Assembly: GCA_025363715.1 (NCBI GenBank)
Contig: JANYLR010000087.1
Location: 1 to 54,411, forward strand
Direction: 5' to 3'
Length of the DNA: 54,411 bases
DNA from: Holophagaceae bacterium
GTDB taxonomy: Bacteria > Acidobacteriota > Holophagae > Holophagales > Holophagaceae
Shown here: positions 27,342 through 36,470 of the stretch, one piece after another
How positions within the stretch are numbered: position 1 is the stretch's first letter
Layout: every line of letters starts with the position of its first letter
Translations under genes and position numbers: made by a program
Notes under the pieces: model-generated
The model's database searches: none
Told to the model about the DNA's origin: nothing
Seen by the model: the letters and a program-made list of their open reading frames with translations, nothing else

Positions 27342-28196
27342 TCAGGGGTGGAGAGCCTTGGTGACGGAGACCGCCATGGGCGTGGTGCGCCGGCCGATGA
27401 GCCGGCTGAGGGCCGGGTCCTCCGCGTGCAAGGCCCCTTTCGCCGCACCCGCGTCGGAGTCGGCCAGCAGCGCGGCCAGCCCTTCCGGAAGCCCGGCGCC
27501 CAGCAGCACCCCACGGTAATCAGCCTCGGGGAGGTTCTTGTACACCATGGCTTCACCAGACTGCTTGGCGACCTCTGCGGTCAGCTCGGCCAGGGTGTAC
27601 GAGGTGTCCCCAGCCAGCTCGTAGATGTGGCCCGCCTGGTGTTCCATCAGCAGCACCGCGGCGGCGGCTTCCGCATAGTCGGCGCGGGCTGCGGAGGCGA
27701 TGCGTCCTTCGCCGGCGCTGCCCAGGAAGGCCCCGAGGGCCAGCGCGGTGGGGATGCTGGCCATGTAGTTCTCCGTGTACCAGCCATTGCGCAGCAGCAC
27801 GAAGGGCAGGCCGGAGGCCTTCAGGTAGGCTTCGGTCTCAACATGTTCGGGGGCCAGGCCCAGGGGCGACTGATCCGCTTTCAGCAGGCTGGTGTAGGCC
27901 AGCAGCTTGATGCCAGCCTGCTTGGCGGCGTCGATGACGGCCTTGTGCTGCGGAGTCCGCTGGCCGACTTCGCTGGAGGAGATGAGCAGGAGCTTCTCGA
28001 CGCCTGCCAGGGCGGAGGCCAGGGTCTCGGGGCGGCTGTAGTCGGCCTGGCGGATTTGCACGCCGAGGGCGGCGAGATCCTGGACGCTGTCCGGCCGGCG
28101 GACCAGCGCCACGAGGCCCGTGGCGGGAACCTGCTTCAACAGGGAGTGGATGACGAGGCGGCCCAGCTGGCCGGAGGCGCCGGTAATGGCAATCAT
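27342..28196 (-). CDS. qorB: NmrA-type NAD(P)H:quinone oxidoreductase, QorB-like
   Basis: A 284-residue atypical SDR. It opens MIAITGASGQLGRLVIHSLL and has VRRP after strand 2, SSSEVGQR, YTSLLKAD, LLRNGWYTENY and a C-terminal helical part, as in E. coli QorB (YtfG), which reduces quinones with NADPH. The start at 28196 has AAGGAG 7 bases upstream; an upstream in-frame start would run through the operator. It lies 54 bases after rrf2 on the same strand with a second Rrf2-type operator in the gap. This fits a redox- or electrophile-responsive pair. Confidence 0.88.
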   Translation of the reverse strand: MIAITGASGQLGRLVIHSLLKQVPATGLVALVRRPDSVQDLAALGVQIRQADYSRPETLASALAGVEKLLLISSSEVGQRTPQHKAVIDAAKQAGIKLLAYTSLLKADQSPLGLAPEHVETEAYLKASGLPFVLLRNGWYTENYMASIPTALALGAFLGSAGEGRIASAARADYAEAAAAVLLMEHQAGHIYELAGDTSYTLAELTAEVAKQSGEAMVYKNLPEADYRGVLLGAGLPEGLAALLADSDAGAAKGALHAEDPALSRLIGRRTTPMAVSVTKALHP

Positions 28197-28215
28197 GGGG
28201 AACTCCTTGGGTTTT

Positions 28216-28232
28216 GTAACCATGATGGTTAC
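28216..28232. promoter_or_regulatory. Rrf2 operator upstream of qorB
   Basis: GTAACCAT-G-ATGGTTAC, a perfect palindrome around one central base, 19 bases before the qorB start. The same GTAAC...GTTAC ends recur in front of rrf2. Confidence 0.68.
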
Positions 28233-28250
28233 GATTGTGGATAAAAAAAG

Positions 28251-28676
28251 TCACGACGCCCGGGTCTGGATGTCCTTGACCAGATGAACGAGGGTGGTGC
28301 GGGCCAGCTCCGCTTCCATGGCTGCCTGGGCGGCTTCGAAGATGCCCACCAGGGTCGACTGGATGTTCTTGCCGATGGGGCAGCGGGGATTGGGTTTGGC
28401 GCTGTGCAGCGAAAACAAGGCCGCGCCTTCCACGGCCAGGTGGATGTCCCGGAGGGTGATCTTTCCTGGCTGGCGCAGCAGCTGCCAGCCGCCTCCGGGC
28501 CCTCCCTGGGAGCCCACAAACCCGGCCTCCCGCAGCCGCGCCAGCAAGCGACGGATGACCACCGGGTTGGTGTTGACGCTGCCTGCGATGAACTCGGAGG
28601 TGAGGGGATCCGGCCCGCAGTGGGCGAGCAGGGCGAGTATGTGGATGGCGATGGTGGTGCGGCTGCTGATGCTCAT
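28251..28676 (-). CDS. Rrf2-family transcriptional regulator
   Basis: A 141-residue regulator beginning MSISSRTTIAIHILALLAH, with the winged-helix part LTSEFIAGSVNTNPVVIRRLLARLREAGFVGSQGGPGGGW typical of Rrf2 proteins. Only one cysteine (PRCPIGKN, about residue 97) is seen in the region where IscR/NsrR carry three, so no Fe-S cluster is expected; a YwnA-like thiol or ligand sensor is more likely. The start at 28676 is the usual family start and lies just downstream of a near-consensus promoter. It heads an operon with qorB and probably represses itself. Confidence 0.9.
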   Translation of the reverse strand: MSISSRTTIAIHILALLAHCGPDPLTSEFIAGSVNTNPVVIRRLLARLREAGFVGSQGGPGGGWQLLRQPGKITLRDIHLAVEGAALFSLHSAKPNPRCPIGKNIQSTLVGIFEAAQAAMEAELARTTLVHLVKDIQTRAS

Positions 28677-28691
28677 GGGAAATCCATATCC

Positions 28692-28726
28692 GTAACCACT
28701 ATAGTTACGATAATCGAACCTGTCAA
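28692..28726 (-). promoter_or_regulatory. rrf2 promoter with operator over the -10
   Basis: On the minus strand TTGACA (28721-28726), 17 bases, TATAGT (28698-28703), close to the sigma70 consensus. The palindrome GTAACCACTATAGTTAC (28692-28708) covers the -10 and matches the site before qorB, so self-repression is likely. The -35 overlaps the ogt stop codon. Confidence 0.72.
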
Positions 28727-29196
28727 GGGCCCGAGCGTTCCAGCTCCAGCAGCCGCTGCTTTCGCGCCAGCGATCCGAAGGCGCTCCAGCCGCCTGGGCC
28801 GTGGGCCGCCACAACGCGGTGGCAGGGCACCAGGATGAGGATGGGGTTGGCCTTCACCGCCTGGCCCACGGCCCGGGCCGCGCCGGGGCGTCCCGCCAGC
28901 AGGGCCACCTCGCCGTAGCTGATCGTCTGTCCGGCTTTCGTGGACCTCAGAATCTCCGCCACCTTGAGCTGGAAAGGCGTCAGATCGGAAAGGTCCAGGG
29001 GGATGCGGCTCAGATCCTGGGGCTGCCCGGCAAGGTGCGCCATGAGCCCGCGGATGGCCTCCAGCACCCAGGCCGGGGCGTCCCGGGCCTCGTGCTCCAG
29101 GGTTCCTTCCATGAAGCGGAGGCCACAGATGCCAGCCGCCGTCCAGGCCAAGTGGATCCGGCCGAGGGCGGTGGCGAAGGACAGGGTGGACACCAT
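28723..29196 (-). CDS. ogt: methylated-DNA--protein-cysteine methyltransferase
   Basis: Suicide repair protein for O6-alkylguanine in DNA. It is 157 residues. The C-terminal domain has TPFQLKVAEILRSTKAGQTISYGEVA, RAVGQAVKANP with the Arg finger, and the active-site ILVPCHRVV (Cys125). The N-terminal domain is shortened. The start at 29196 gives the family's normal beginning. It lies 40 bases after the M1-like peptidase gene and may be cotranscribed with it. Confidence 0.94.
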   Translation of the reverse strand: MVSTLSFATALGRIHLAWTAAGICGLRFMEGTLEHEARDAPAWVLEAIRGLMAHLAGQPQDLSRIPLDLSDLTPFQLKVAEILRSTKAGQTISYGEVALLAGRPGAARAVGQAVKANPILILVPCHRVVAAHGPGGWSAFGSLARKQRLLELERSGP

Positions 29197-29236
29197 GGGG
29201 GCCAGCTTACCGAGAGATGACCTGCCCCCAGCGACT

Positions 29237-31270
29237 TCAGCTCGGCATGGCCGTCCCATACAGGTATTTCTCGAAGAAGTCTGTGTAGTCCTTCTTCGTG
29301 ATCATCTTCAGGAGAATGATCAGGTCCTGTGTGGTCCCAGGACGTCCCTTGAGGGATGTCTGGAAAGACCGCATCAGGGTCGCAAAAGCCTGGTCGCCTA
29401 TCTCGGTATGGATCTTGTAAAGGAGGATGGCCCCCTTCCCATACAGGAGGCCCCACCGAATCCGGTGAGTATTCTGGTAGTTGTCAAGGTCCTGAACCCT
29501 TCTTACAGTCGGAATCGTCGCTAGAGTTGCCTGCGCCTGAGCTTCACTCGTCCAGTTGACCATGAGGCGTTTGAATTCCGACTCACCCCTTCCGCTTCGA
29601 ATGACCAGGGCAGAGCAGTACTGGGCGAAGGCCTCGGAAATCCAGTTCTCTTCGTCACTGGCGATCATGACCTGGTCGCCCCAGTACTGGTGGGCGATCT
29701 CGTGGGCATAGCGCTGATTGATCCCGTAGGAGAACCAGCGGTTGTAGACGCCAAGGAGGGGATTGAACGCCTCGTTGGTGATGAAGAGAAAACCACTGGG
29801 GGCCTGGCCAGAACCATAGGAATTCCGCTGCACGATGTTCAATTCCTTGACGGGGAAGGGCCCCAGCATGGGTTCGTAGAATTTGATGATGTCCAGCGCA
29901 AGGGTGGCGAGCTTCCGGTCGGAGCTCGACTTGTGGGCATAGCTGGCCACCCGCACCGTGATGCCATCCCGGCTCATCTCCTCAAGAATGTATTTGCCAG
30001 CCACGATGAAAAAGTCTGAACTCGGCTGATCCACACGGGTTTCCAGCACGTGAAACGCCCCCTCTTCCCTGCGGTTGAGCGTCTGGCCACTGGCGAGCGG
30101 GAAGAATGGTTTCTCACTGCGGATTTTCGAACTCGCCGTAAACCGCATTCCCTCCATTTGCGTTGATGGAAGCCAAGGCTCATCCCCAAGCTCCCAGCAG
30201 GTGAGCTCATTTGGCTGGATGAGGAAGTCTCCCTCGACCTCGAAGCGCAATTTAATGGAATCCCCAAGCACAGATGGGCTTGAGAGCTCGATCAAAAGTT
30301 CGTTTTCCTGATGGTTGAAATTCAACTTCCTACCATCCTGAGTCACATTCAGCAGCTTGAGATGACGATCAACGCCTGTATTTGGGACAAGAATCGTATC
30401 GATCAGGCTCAGACTCATCACCTTCATGCCAGACGATTGCGGGACAAAGGTTTCTGTTGCCACGTAGGTGCAGGTCTCATTGGCATGAGCTACCAAATCC
30501 AGGTCCACATGTCGCATGATGAAGGGTGGATTAACCGGGTGTCGCGGCTGGGATCCCAGAACGCGGGTGGAAACGGGGGCCATGACCAGGATATTGGTCA
30601 GCCACTTGCCTTCGCGTGTGGATCGCGGTCTTCCGAACCACAATTGCTCGGAGCGCATGGTCCAGGGATCCCGCACGAATTCCCAGAGTCCCTGGTCGCC
30701 CACAAAGTTCATGTACCAGGCGGCCTGGGCGGGGAGATTGTGGCGAGCCGCCAGGATGGTGTGGTTCCGGTTTCGCCAGCCAGGCGCCAGGTACTTAGCA
30801 CGGAAGGCAGAAAGAGCTTGGCTGAGTGACTCGCCCGGCTGTGGATTTGCTGGACCGAAGGGCGGAAGCTGCAGCCCCTCGTAGAGGAGGTTGAATTCCC
30901 GGACGGAGATGTCGAGGAACAGCGACCGCCCTTCCCAGCGCGGCTTGACCTTGGTGTTGCTCGCGATGTTGAATCTGACCACGGGGATCTCATCTTCCTG
31001 GTCGATCGGAAGGGTGAAGACGCCCGTGCCCTTGAAGTAGACCCCCACTTCTCGATCGCCGTCCATGAGTGGGAGGACCTGCCCCTCCGCCAGTCGCAGC
31101 TGCCCCTTGCCCAGGGTCAGGTTCCAGTTCGAAATGTTTCGCGCCGCCCCGGGGGTGGGGGCGATCAACCCTTGAACCTGCCTCTGTAGATCCGGATCAG
31201 GGATGGTTTCAGCGCCGAGGGAGCTCCCGAGCATGAAACAGGAAAGCGCAAGGGCCAGAAATGGTTTCAT
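29237..31270 (-). CDS. exported M1-family-like metallopeptidase
   Basis: A 677-residue protein with a signal peptide (PFLALALSCFMLGSSLGAE). A large beta-rich N-terminal region covers about 20-430. The gluzincin domain has HEIAHQYW (His523, Glu524, His527) and the third zinc ligand Glu546 in NWISEAF, exactly 18 residues between as in M1 aminopeptidases. The GAMEN-type exopeptidase motif is not obvious, so endopeptidase or other specificity is possible. The start has GGAGATGAC before the ATG. Base composition looks less GC-rich than its neighbours, a hint of transfer. ogt follows. Confidence 0.85.
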   Translation of the reverse strand: MKPFLALALSCFMLGSSLGAETIPDPDLQRQVQGLIAPTPGAARNISNWNLTLGKGQLRLAEGQVLPLMDGDREVGVYFKGTGVFTLPIDQEDEIPVVRFNIASNTKVKPRWEGRSLFLDISVREFNLLYEGLQLPPFGPANPQPGESLSQALSAFRAKYLAPGWRNRNHTILAARHNLPAQAAWYMNFVGDQGLWEFVRDPWTMRSEQLWFGRPRSTREGKWLTNILVMAPVSTRVLGSQPRHPVNPPFIMRHVDLDLVAHANETCTYVATETFVPQSSGMKVMSLSLIDTILVPNTGVDRHLKLLNVTQDGRKLNFNHQENELLIELSSPSVLGDSIKLRFEVEGDFLIQPNELTCWELGDEPWLPSTQMEGMRFTASSKIRSEKPFFPLASGQTLNRREEGAFHVLETRVDQPSSDFFIVAGKYILEEMSRDGITVRVASYAHKSSSDRKLATLALDIIKFYEPMLGPFPVKELNIVQRNSYGSGQAPSGFLFITNEAFNPLLGVYNRWFSYGINQRYAHEIAHQYWGDQVMIASDEENWISEAFAQYCSALVIRSGRGESEFKRLMVNWTSEAQAQATLATIPTVRRVQDLDNYQNTHRIRWGLLYGKGAILLYKIHTEIGDQAFATLMRSFQTSLKGRPGTTQDLIILLKMITKKDYTDFFEKYLYGTAMPS

Positions 31271-31493
31271 GTCATCTCCATGCTGCTCTTTGGGAGAATT
31301 CCCCGACATCCAGTGGTGAATCACTTCGAAACCTACCTCGAGGACCAATGAGGTGTCTATCACAACTGGCTGGTGAGCCACTGTTTCTCCTGTGCGCCTC
31401 CGCCCAGGGAAGATCGTGGCTCGTTGAAAAGCCTGGTTCAGATCGTTGTTGATCCTCAGATGACACCGAAACCGGCAGGGGTTCGGCCGTCCC

Positions 31494-33095
31494 TCAGACG
31501 GCGACTTGGTGCTGCGCCTCCTTGGCTGGGATGAAGCTCATGGCCCGCTCGGCCAGGGCGGCGATGGTGAGGGAGGGGTTCACGCCGATGTTGGCGGAGA
31601 TGGCCGCACCATCGATGACGTAGAGGCCCTCATAGCCGAAGAGCCGGTGGCGGTGGTCGATGGCGCCGGTCTGGGCCGAATCGCCCATGGGGGCCCCGCC
31701 GAGGATGTGGGCCGTGGTGGGGATGCCCAGCAGCGTCTCGGTCATCAGGCTCGTGGGGTAGCCGTCCAGGTGCCGGGCCACCCGCTCCGCCAGATCCGAG
31801 GCCTCAGGAGTCCAGGCCTTGGCCGGGGGACCGTCGCCGGTTTCCGTGACCGCCCAGCGGGTGAACGCGGTCCGCCAGCTTCGGCCCAGGCGCATGCGGA
31901 TGTGCCCATCCACGGTCTGCATGTAGAGCAGGATCATGGTGTACTTCGCCCAGTCCGGCACCAGGTAGGTCCGCACGGTCCGGAGCGGGTGGCGCAACAC
32001 CGCTTTGAGGGCGTTGGCGAAACGCTGGCCCAGGGTGTCGCCGGGGGCGGCGGGCATCATGAGCGGGCGGAAGACCCCGGCCCCGGCGGAATAGCGCACT
32101 GGCTCGATGTGGGAGTGCTCGTCGGTGTGGAGGATGGAGCCGATGGCGATGCCCTGGGACAGATCCTTGTCGCGCCGCTGGGTGACGACCCCCAGCAGTA
32201 CCTCCGAGTTGGTTCGCACGAAATCGCCGACGCGGTCGGAAAGGGCGGGCAGGCCCGCGGGATCGTCCTTCAGTTTCAGCAGGAGCGGCACGGTGCCGAG
32301 CACGCCCCCGGCGAAGATGATCTGTTTGGCGCGGTAGGTCTTCTTGGTGTTCAGGGCGGGGAGAGCCCAGGTGCCCTGCCGGGCCTCCACGTCGTAGCCA
32401 CCTTCGACCGCGGGGCGCACCCAGGTCACTTCGGTATCCGCCTCGATGCGCAGCCCCCGCTTCTCCGCGAGGTAGAGGTAGTTGCGATCCAGCGTGTTCT
32501 TCGCGCCGTGGTTGCAGCCCAGCATGCAGCCGCCGCAGAGGGTGCAGCCCGTGCGCTCCGGGCCCTCGCCGCCGAAGAAGGGATCCGGCACGGTCTCACC
32601 GGTCTTTCCGAAATAGACCGCCACGTCCGTCTGCTCGAAGGAGCTCTCCCGGCCCAGTTCCTTCGCCACCTCCCGGAGCACTTCATCGGGATAGGTCAGG
32701 CTCGGGTTCCGGGTGGCCCCCAGCATCCGCAGCACGGTCTGGTAGTGCCCGGCCAGCTCCGCCTTCCAGTCCGCCAGGTGGCGCCAGGATTCGGCCACGA
32801 AGAAGGGATCCTTGGGCACGGGCAGGGTGTTGGCATAGACCAGGGAGCCACCGCCCACCCCCACGCCGGAGAGGGCCGTCACGTGGCCCAGGAAGGTCAT
32901 CTTGAAGAGCCCCCGGAAGCCCACCTGGGGCAGCCAGAAGAAGCGCTTCAGGTTCCAGTTGGTCCTGGGGAAGTCGCCGGGGCGCAGGCGGCGGCCCTTC
33001 TCGAGCACCAGCACCTTGTAGCCCTTCTCCACCAGCCGCAGGGCGCTCACGCTGCCACCGAAACCGGAGCCGATGATGATGAAGTCCCATTCCAT
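31494..33095 (-). CDS. GMC-family FAD oxidoreductase, cholesterol-oxidase-like, with a Cys cluster
   Basis: A 533-residue flavoenzyme. It has the FAD motif IIGSGFGGSVSALRL (residues 7-21), a GGGSLVYAN substrate-loop motif (81-89), and a C-terminal HILGGAPMGDS...YVIDGAAISANIGVNPSLTIAALAERA typical of GMC enzymes, including the Asn-Pro motif. A CxxCxxCxxxC array (Cys184, 187, 190, 194) in GCTLCGGCMLGCNHGAKNT suggests a bound iron-sulfur or structural metal site. The substrate is unknown; sterol-like or alcohol oxidation is the family guess. It is divergent from ruvX with 34 bases between. Confidence 0.9.
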   Translation of the reverse strand: MEWDFIIIGSGFGGSVSALRLVEKGYKVLVLEKGRRLRPGDFPRTNWNLKRFFWLPQVGFRGLFKMTFLGHVTALSGVGVGGGSLVYANTLPVPKDPFFVAESWRHLADWKAELAGHYQTVLRMLGATRNPSLTYPDEVLREVAKELGRESSFEQTDVAVYFGKTGETVPDPFFGGEGPERTGCTLCGGCMLGCNHGAKNTLDRNYLYLAEKRGLRIEADTEVTWVRPAVEGGYDVEARQGTWALPALNTKKTYRAKQIIFAGGVLGTVPLLLKLKDDPAGLPALSDRVGDFVRTNSEVLLGVVTQRRDKDLSQGIAIGSILHTDEHSHIEPVRYSAGAGVFRPLMMPAAPGDTLGQRFANALKAVLRHPLRTVRTYLVPDWAKYTMILLYMQTVDGHIRMRLGRSWRTAFTRWAVTETGDGPPAKAWTPEASDLAERVARHLDGYPTSLMTETLLGIPTTAHILGGAPMGDSAQTGAIDHRHRLFGYEGLYVIDGAAISANIGVNPSLTIAALAERAMSFIPAKEAQHQVAV

Positions 33096-33129
33096 GGCGG
33101 GTCTCCCGGGAGGGCGCTAGGCTGATGGC

Positions 33130-33567
33130 ATGCGCTGGCTTGCGATCGATCATGGCACCAAGAAGATCGGCCTCGCCTTTTCGGACGAGCTGGAGATCCT
33201 GGCCTCGCCCTTCGAGGTGTGGCCCCAGGAGGGGGAGCGCACCCTCGCCCGACTGGTGAGTCTCTGTCGCGAGGAAGCTGTGCAGGCCCTGGCCATGGGG
33301 TTGCCCCGCCACAAGGATGGGGCCGAGAGCGCCACGGCGCCCGCGGCCCGGGCCTTCGGCGAAGCCCTCGCTGCCCGCACAAGCCTGCCCCTGCGTTTCG
33401 TGAACGAGCACCTCAGCAGCGCGGAGGCCGAGCGCCTGCTGCGGGAGCGGGGCGTCAAGCCTGAGAAGCGGAAGGCCATGCTAGATGCGGCCGCGGCGGC
33501 CGTGATCCTGAGTGAGCTGCTGGAGGATCGGCGGTCGAAGGGGATTCCCGCAGGCCGGTTGGACTGA
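33130..33567 (+). CDS. ruvX: putative pre-16S rRNA nuclease / Holliday junction resolvase (YqgF)
   Basis: A 145-residue RNase H-fold nuclease of the YqgF/RuvX family, which matures the 5' end of 16S rRNA in E. coli. Acidic motifs are in place: AIDHGTKKIGLAF (Asp near the N-terminus), VNEHLSSAEAE and MLDAAAAAVILSELL. The start has only a weak ribosome-binding site. It is followed 56 bases later by an aspartic protease gene on the same strand. Confidence 0.94.
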   Translation: MRWLAIDHGTKKIGLAFSDELEILASPFEVWPQEGERTLARLVSLCREEAVQALAMGLPRHKDGAESATAPAARAFGEALAARTSLPLRFVNEHLSSAEAERLLRERGVKPEKRKAMLDAAAAAVILSELLEDRRSKGIPAGRLD

Positions 33568-33623
33568 TTCCCGCTGTGAAACGTGGCCGGAGTGCGGATG
33601 ATGAACGTGTTCCCGGAGCTCCC

Positions 33624-34667
33624 ATGACACCCCGCACCCTGGCGGCCGGCCTCGTCCTGGTCCTGGGACTGCAGGCTCAGGCGCCCTCCCTGACCGTGCG
33701 GCTGGCGGCGGCAGATGCCGTGGTGGCCGCCCACTACCGGGGTGAGCCTCGGGAGGTGGCCCGGGCCAGGTCCAATTCGGCCATCGAGGCCTTCAATGCC
33801 CGCGCCAAGTCCGCCCAGGCTGAGCTGGACGCCGCCAAGGCCGCCCTGGACCGCGACTTGGCTTCGGCTCGGCAGGTCCAGGCCAGCCTTCGGGAGCAGC
33901 TCAAGGGCCTCGATGCGGCCCTCCGGAAGGTTCCCGACGGCAACGACCAGGAGGGCAATGCCCGCTACCAGGCCAGAGTGGTGGAACGAAAGCACCTGGG
34001 GGGGAAAGTCAACGAACTCGTCGGGCAGGAGACCCTGGCCGTGGATGGCTACAACGCCCAGGTGCGGCGTGTTCAAGAGGAACAGGTCCGGCTACGGGCG
34101 GAGGTCCGAGTCGGCCGGGAGGCGGTGGATCGGCGGGTGGCCGCCTTCGAGGCCTTCGCCAGAGGCGGAGGCGACCTCGCGTTCTTCACGGAGGTGAACC
34201 ACCTGCTGGTGGAGGCGCGGAAGGCGGGCGATGCCCCGGCCCTGGCCCGAGTCCGGGCCCTGCGCCGGGAGCTCGGCACCTGGGCCATGGCCTCGGAAGC
34301 CCGCAGCCCCCATGGCCTGATCGTCCTGGAGGTGCGACTAGGTGAGGAGCCCGTCTGGCTTGTGCTTGATACCGGCGCCAGCGACGTGGTGGTGGCGCCA
34401 GAAGTGCTGGAGGCCACGGGCATCTCCCTGGCTGTCGGGGAGGACAACACCTTCGTGGTGGTGGGCGGCCAGCGTCTACGGGGCCGGGCGGTCCAACTGC
34501 CCCGGCTAAGCGTGGCGGGGCAGGCCCAGTCCGATCTCCCCGCCACCGCGGTCAGCCCCTTCCAGGTGGGAGTGGATGGCCTCCTGGGGCAGGCCTTCCT
34601 TAAGGGGTTCGTCTACACGGTGGATGAACGAAGGGCCGAGAAACTGGCGTTGGTGAGGAAACCCTAG
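33624..34667 (+). CDS. exported retropepsin-like aspartic protease with coiled-coil
   Basis: A 347-residue protein. A signal peptide (LAAGLVLVLGLQAQA) is followed by a long charged helical part (about 30-200, with DAAKAALDRDLASARQVQASLREQLKGLD) that should form a coiled coil. The C-terminal domain (about 225-345) has VWLVLDTGASDVVVA with the catalytic Asp249 and a later DGLLGQAFLKGFVYTVD, as in clan AA single-domain aspartic proteases that work as dimers. The start is set by GGAGCTCCC before the ATG. No partner is obvious. ruvX upstream is probably cotranscribed. Confidence 0.85.
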   Translation: MTPRTLAAGLVLVLGLQAQAPSLTVRLAAADAVVAAHYRGEPREVARARSNSAIEAFNARAKSAQAELDAAKAALDRDLASARQVQASLREQLKGLDAALRKVPDGNDQEGNARYQARVVERKHLGGKVNELVGQETLAVDGYNAQVRRVQEEQVRLRAEVRVGREAVDRRVAAFEAFARGGGDLAFFTEVNHLLVEARKAGDAPALARVRALRRELGTWAMASEARSPHGLIVLEVRLGEEPVWLVLDTGASDVVVAPEVLEATGISLAVGEDNTFVVVGGQRLRGRAVQLPRLSVAGQAQSDLPATAVSPFQVGVDGLLGQAFLKGFVYTVDERRAEKLALVRKP

Positions 34668-35009
34668 AGATCCGACTTACCTGGGTTCACTACCCGATTA
34701 CCACGAGTCAACACCACATCACCGGCCACGATTTTGGGAACCGGTGAGGAACAGGGAGGAAAAGTGGTATGAGGTAATGGAGGGCCTCAACTACTTCGCT
34801 TTCGCCTGTTGCTTGTGGATGCAGCTTCGAATTCCTAGGTCGTCAGCGCATCGGAGATGACATCTATCTTGGGGCCAGTGTAAACATCTGAGTCGCGATC
34901 AAACCCAAGGACGGAAACGCACGCACTTAGCGAAGTCGCTTCCGAAGGAAAGTGCTTAATGGATTGCATGTATTGCGATCTCTCAGAGCGGTCTAAAAAT
35001 TACACTAGG
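34668..35009. other. 342-base gap before the HEPN gene's 3' end
   Basis: I see no gene. The segment is less GC-rich than the flanks. It contains one compound hairpin near 34923-34955 (listed separately) and no tRNA or obvious attachment repeat. Confidence 0.6.
34923..34955. terminator. compound hairpin downstream of the HEPN gene
   Basis: An outer stem GCACTT/AAGTGC encloses a smaller palindrome AGCGA-AG-TCGCT. It lies about 55 bases after the HEPN gene stop and could end its transcript; there is no clear U-run. Confidence 0.35.
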
Positions 35010-36470
35010 CTACTGGCCCTGCTTTTCTATGGGCTGTGCATCCTGACCGGCCTCAGTTTCTGATCCAGCGGGATTTTCTGTTGCCCTGAACACGGCCATC
35101 AGCAATCCAGCCGAACTATTTGGATTTCGCAGGTGATCAAGTGTTGCTTTACGAACCTGGAGGCCCTGTGCCAGATCGCTTGTTCCTTTGAACGCCTCAG
35201 CGAAAGCCGCAAGGGGGACTCCGGCAACATGAAGAAACAAGGCAACCATCAGCGTTTTGGCACGAACAATGGCATCCCAAATACCGCCTGTGTCCAGGAC
35301 GATGGCCCGTTTCTCATCAATCCAATGGGTATAGTAGTCCCGTGTGTCTATCCAGGATTGGGGCACGGTGTCCTCATCAAGGATGTGGTTCCGTAGTCTC
35401 GCCGGAAGCACCCCAGTAAGTGCATCCATTCGCTCGCGAAGCGTTGGACGTTTTCTCCTCTTTGGGATCACCTGAGGCATAAAACCCACCGGAAGTGCCC
35501 GCTGTAATCCTTCCAAGGCTTGCATCCAAGCCAAGAACTCCATGTGGATCCACAACCGCTCCCTGCCAGAGGCAAACACGCTTTCGGCCAGGGCCGTCGG
35601 ATGTTGGATGGCGGGGTAGACCTCGAACCATTTTTGGAGCAGCGCCGCAAGAGGGCGTTCTACTATCGCGAGAGGCATAAAGAAGTCCCGCTGTTGGGTT
35701 AGCCCGCAGCATTTCCGGTTGCCGAAGGTCCAAAGAATAGATGCGTGATCATGCTCAGAATCGTCGTAGGCATCAATCCGATCTGGCGACATGGAAACCC
35801 CTGCCATGAAGCTCAGCAGCGTGTTCAGCTTCGACATTTGCTGGAAATACCAGTCGAGAGGTTGCGCGGTGTCAGGTTGAACGGTGACCCAAGCTGTAAT
35901 GTCGATTTGTACGTTTGCAATCGGGTCCAGCACATTGAATTCATGGCAGTGGATTTCCCACTCTAGATTGGCATCGATGCTAGGAATTCTTGTCACCAAC
36001 TCGTCCACAGGCAAGAGGCGCACATGGCAAGTGGTTCTTCCGGTTTCTTCGTCATTTTCGTAACTGCGTTCGACGATTGGTTTGGAAAGCCAGTGCTGTA
36101 GCCCAGGGACCCGCAAGCACAATTTTCGGAAACGAAAATCCGGGTGAACATGAGCCCCGAAAATAAGTTGGGAAGAATGGAGTTGCTCGTTGAAATGCAT
36201 ACCACCCAGGCCTGATCCCATCTGCATGCCTGACTGATACATCTTGAATAGACTGACGGCCTTCCCTTCACGAGTGATCCCGTGAATAACGGGGTAGGAG
36301 TGGAGTTGGTGCGAAAATACGCTGTCCACTTCCCGAAATATTCCATCCAATAAGAGTTCCGTCCCCTTGCTGGAATAGCGAAGGAGGCCATGCACCTTCT
36401 GATCTGGATTCTCTGGAAGGTACCACTGGCCACCGGTCTCGAAAATGTCATCCAGGGAGTAATCGGGCAT
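35010..36470 (-). CDS. ApeA-like HEPN protein, candidate phage-defence gene
   Basis: A 486-residue cytoplasmic protein. The N-terminal 300 residues are beta-rich (KVHGLLRYSSKGTELLLDGIF, IIFGAHVHPDF-like strands) and resemble the ApeA N-terminal domain. The C-terminal helical domain carries the HEPN RNase motif in WIDTRDYYTHW: Arg377, four residues, His382. ApeA-type proteins act by abortive infection, probably by RNA cleavage. Codon use and base composition are clearly more AT-rich than the neighbours, and noncoding AT-richer DNA flanks both sides, so recent acquisition is likely. The start at 36470 has GAGG 8 bases upstream; a GTG at 36530 would add 20 residues. It stands alone with no toxin or antitoxin partner. 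Confidence 0.82.
   Translation of the reverse strand: MPDYSLDDIFETGGQWYLPENPDQKVHGLLRYSSKGTELLLDGIFREVDSVFSHQLHSYPVIHGITREGKAVSLFKMYQSGMQMGSGLGGMHFNEQLHSSQLIFGAHVHPDFRFRKLCLRVPGLQHWLSKPIVERSYENDEETGRTTCHVRLLPVDELVTRIPSIDANLEWEIHCHEFNVLDPIANVQIDITAWVTVQPDTAQPLDWYFQQMSKLNTLLSFMAGVSMSPDRIDAYDDSEHDHASILWTFGNRKCCGLTQQRDFFMPLAIVERPLAALLQKWFEVYPAIQHPTALAESVFASGRERLWIHMEFLAWMQALEGLQRALPVGFMPQVIPKRRKRPTLRERMDALTGVLPARLRNHILDEDTVPQSWIDTRDYYTHWIDEKRAIVLDTGGIWDAIVRAKTLMVALFLHVAGVPLAAFAEAFKGTSDLAQGLQVRKATLDHLRNPNSSAGLLMAVFRATENPAGSETEAGQDAQPIEKQGQ

Noticed and set aside
31506..33125. A 539-codon plus-strand frame opposite the GMC oxidoreductase
   Set aside because: Mirror-frame artefact of GC-rich coding DNA; the minus strand has FAD and GMC motifs throughout.
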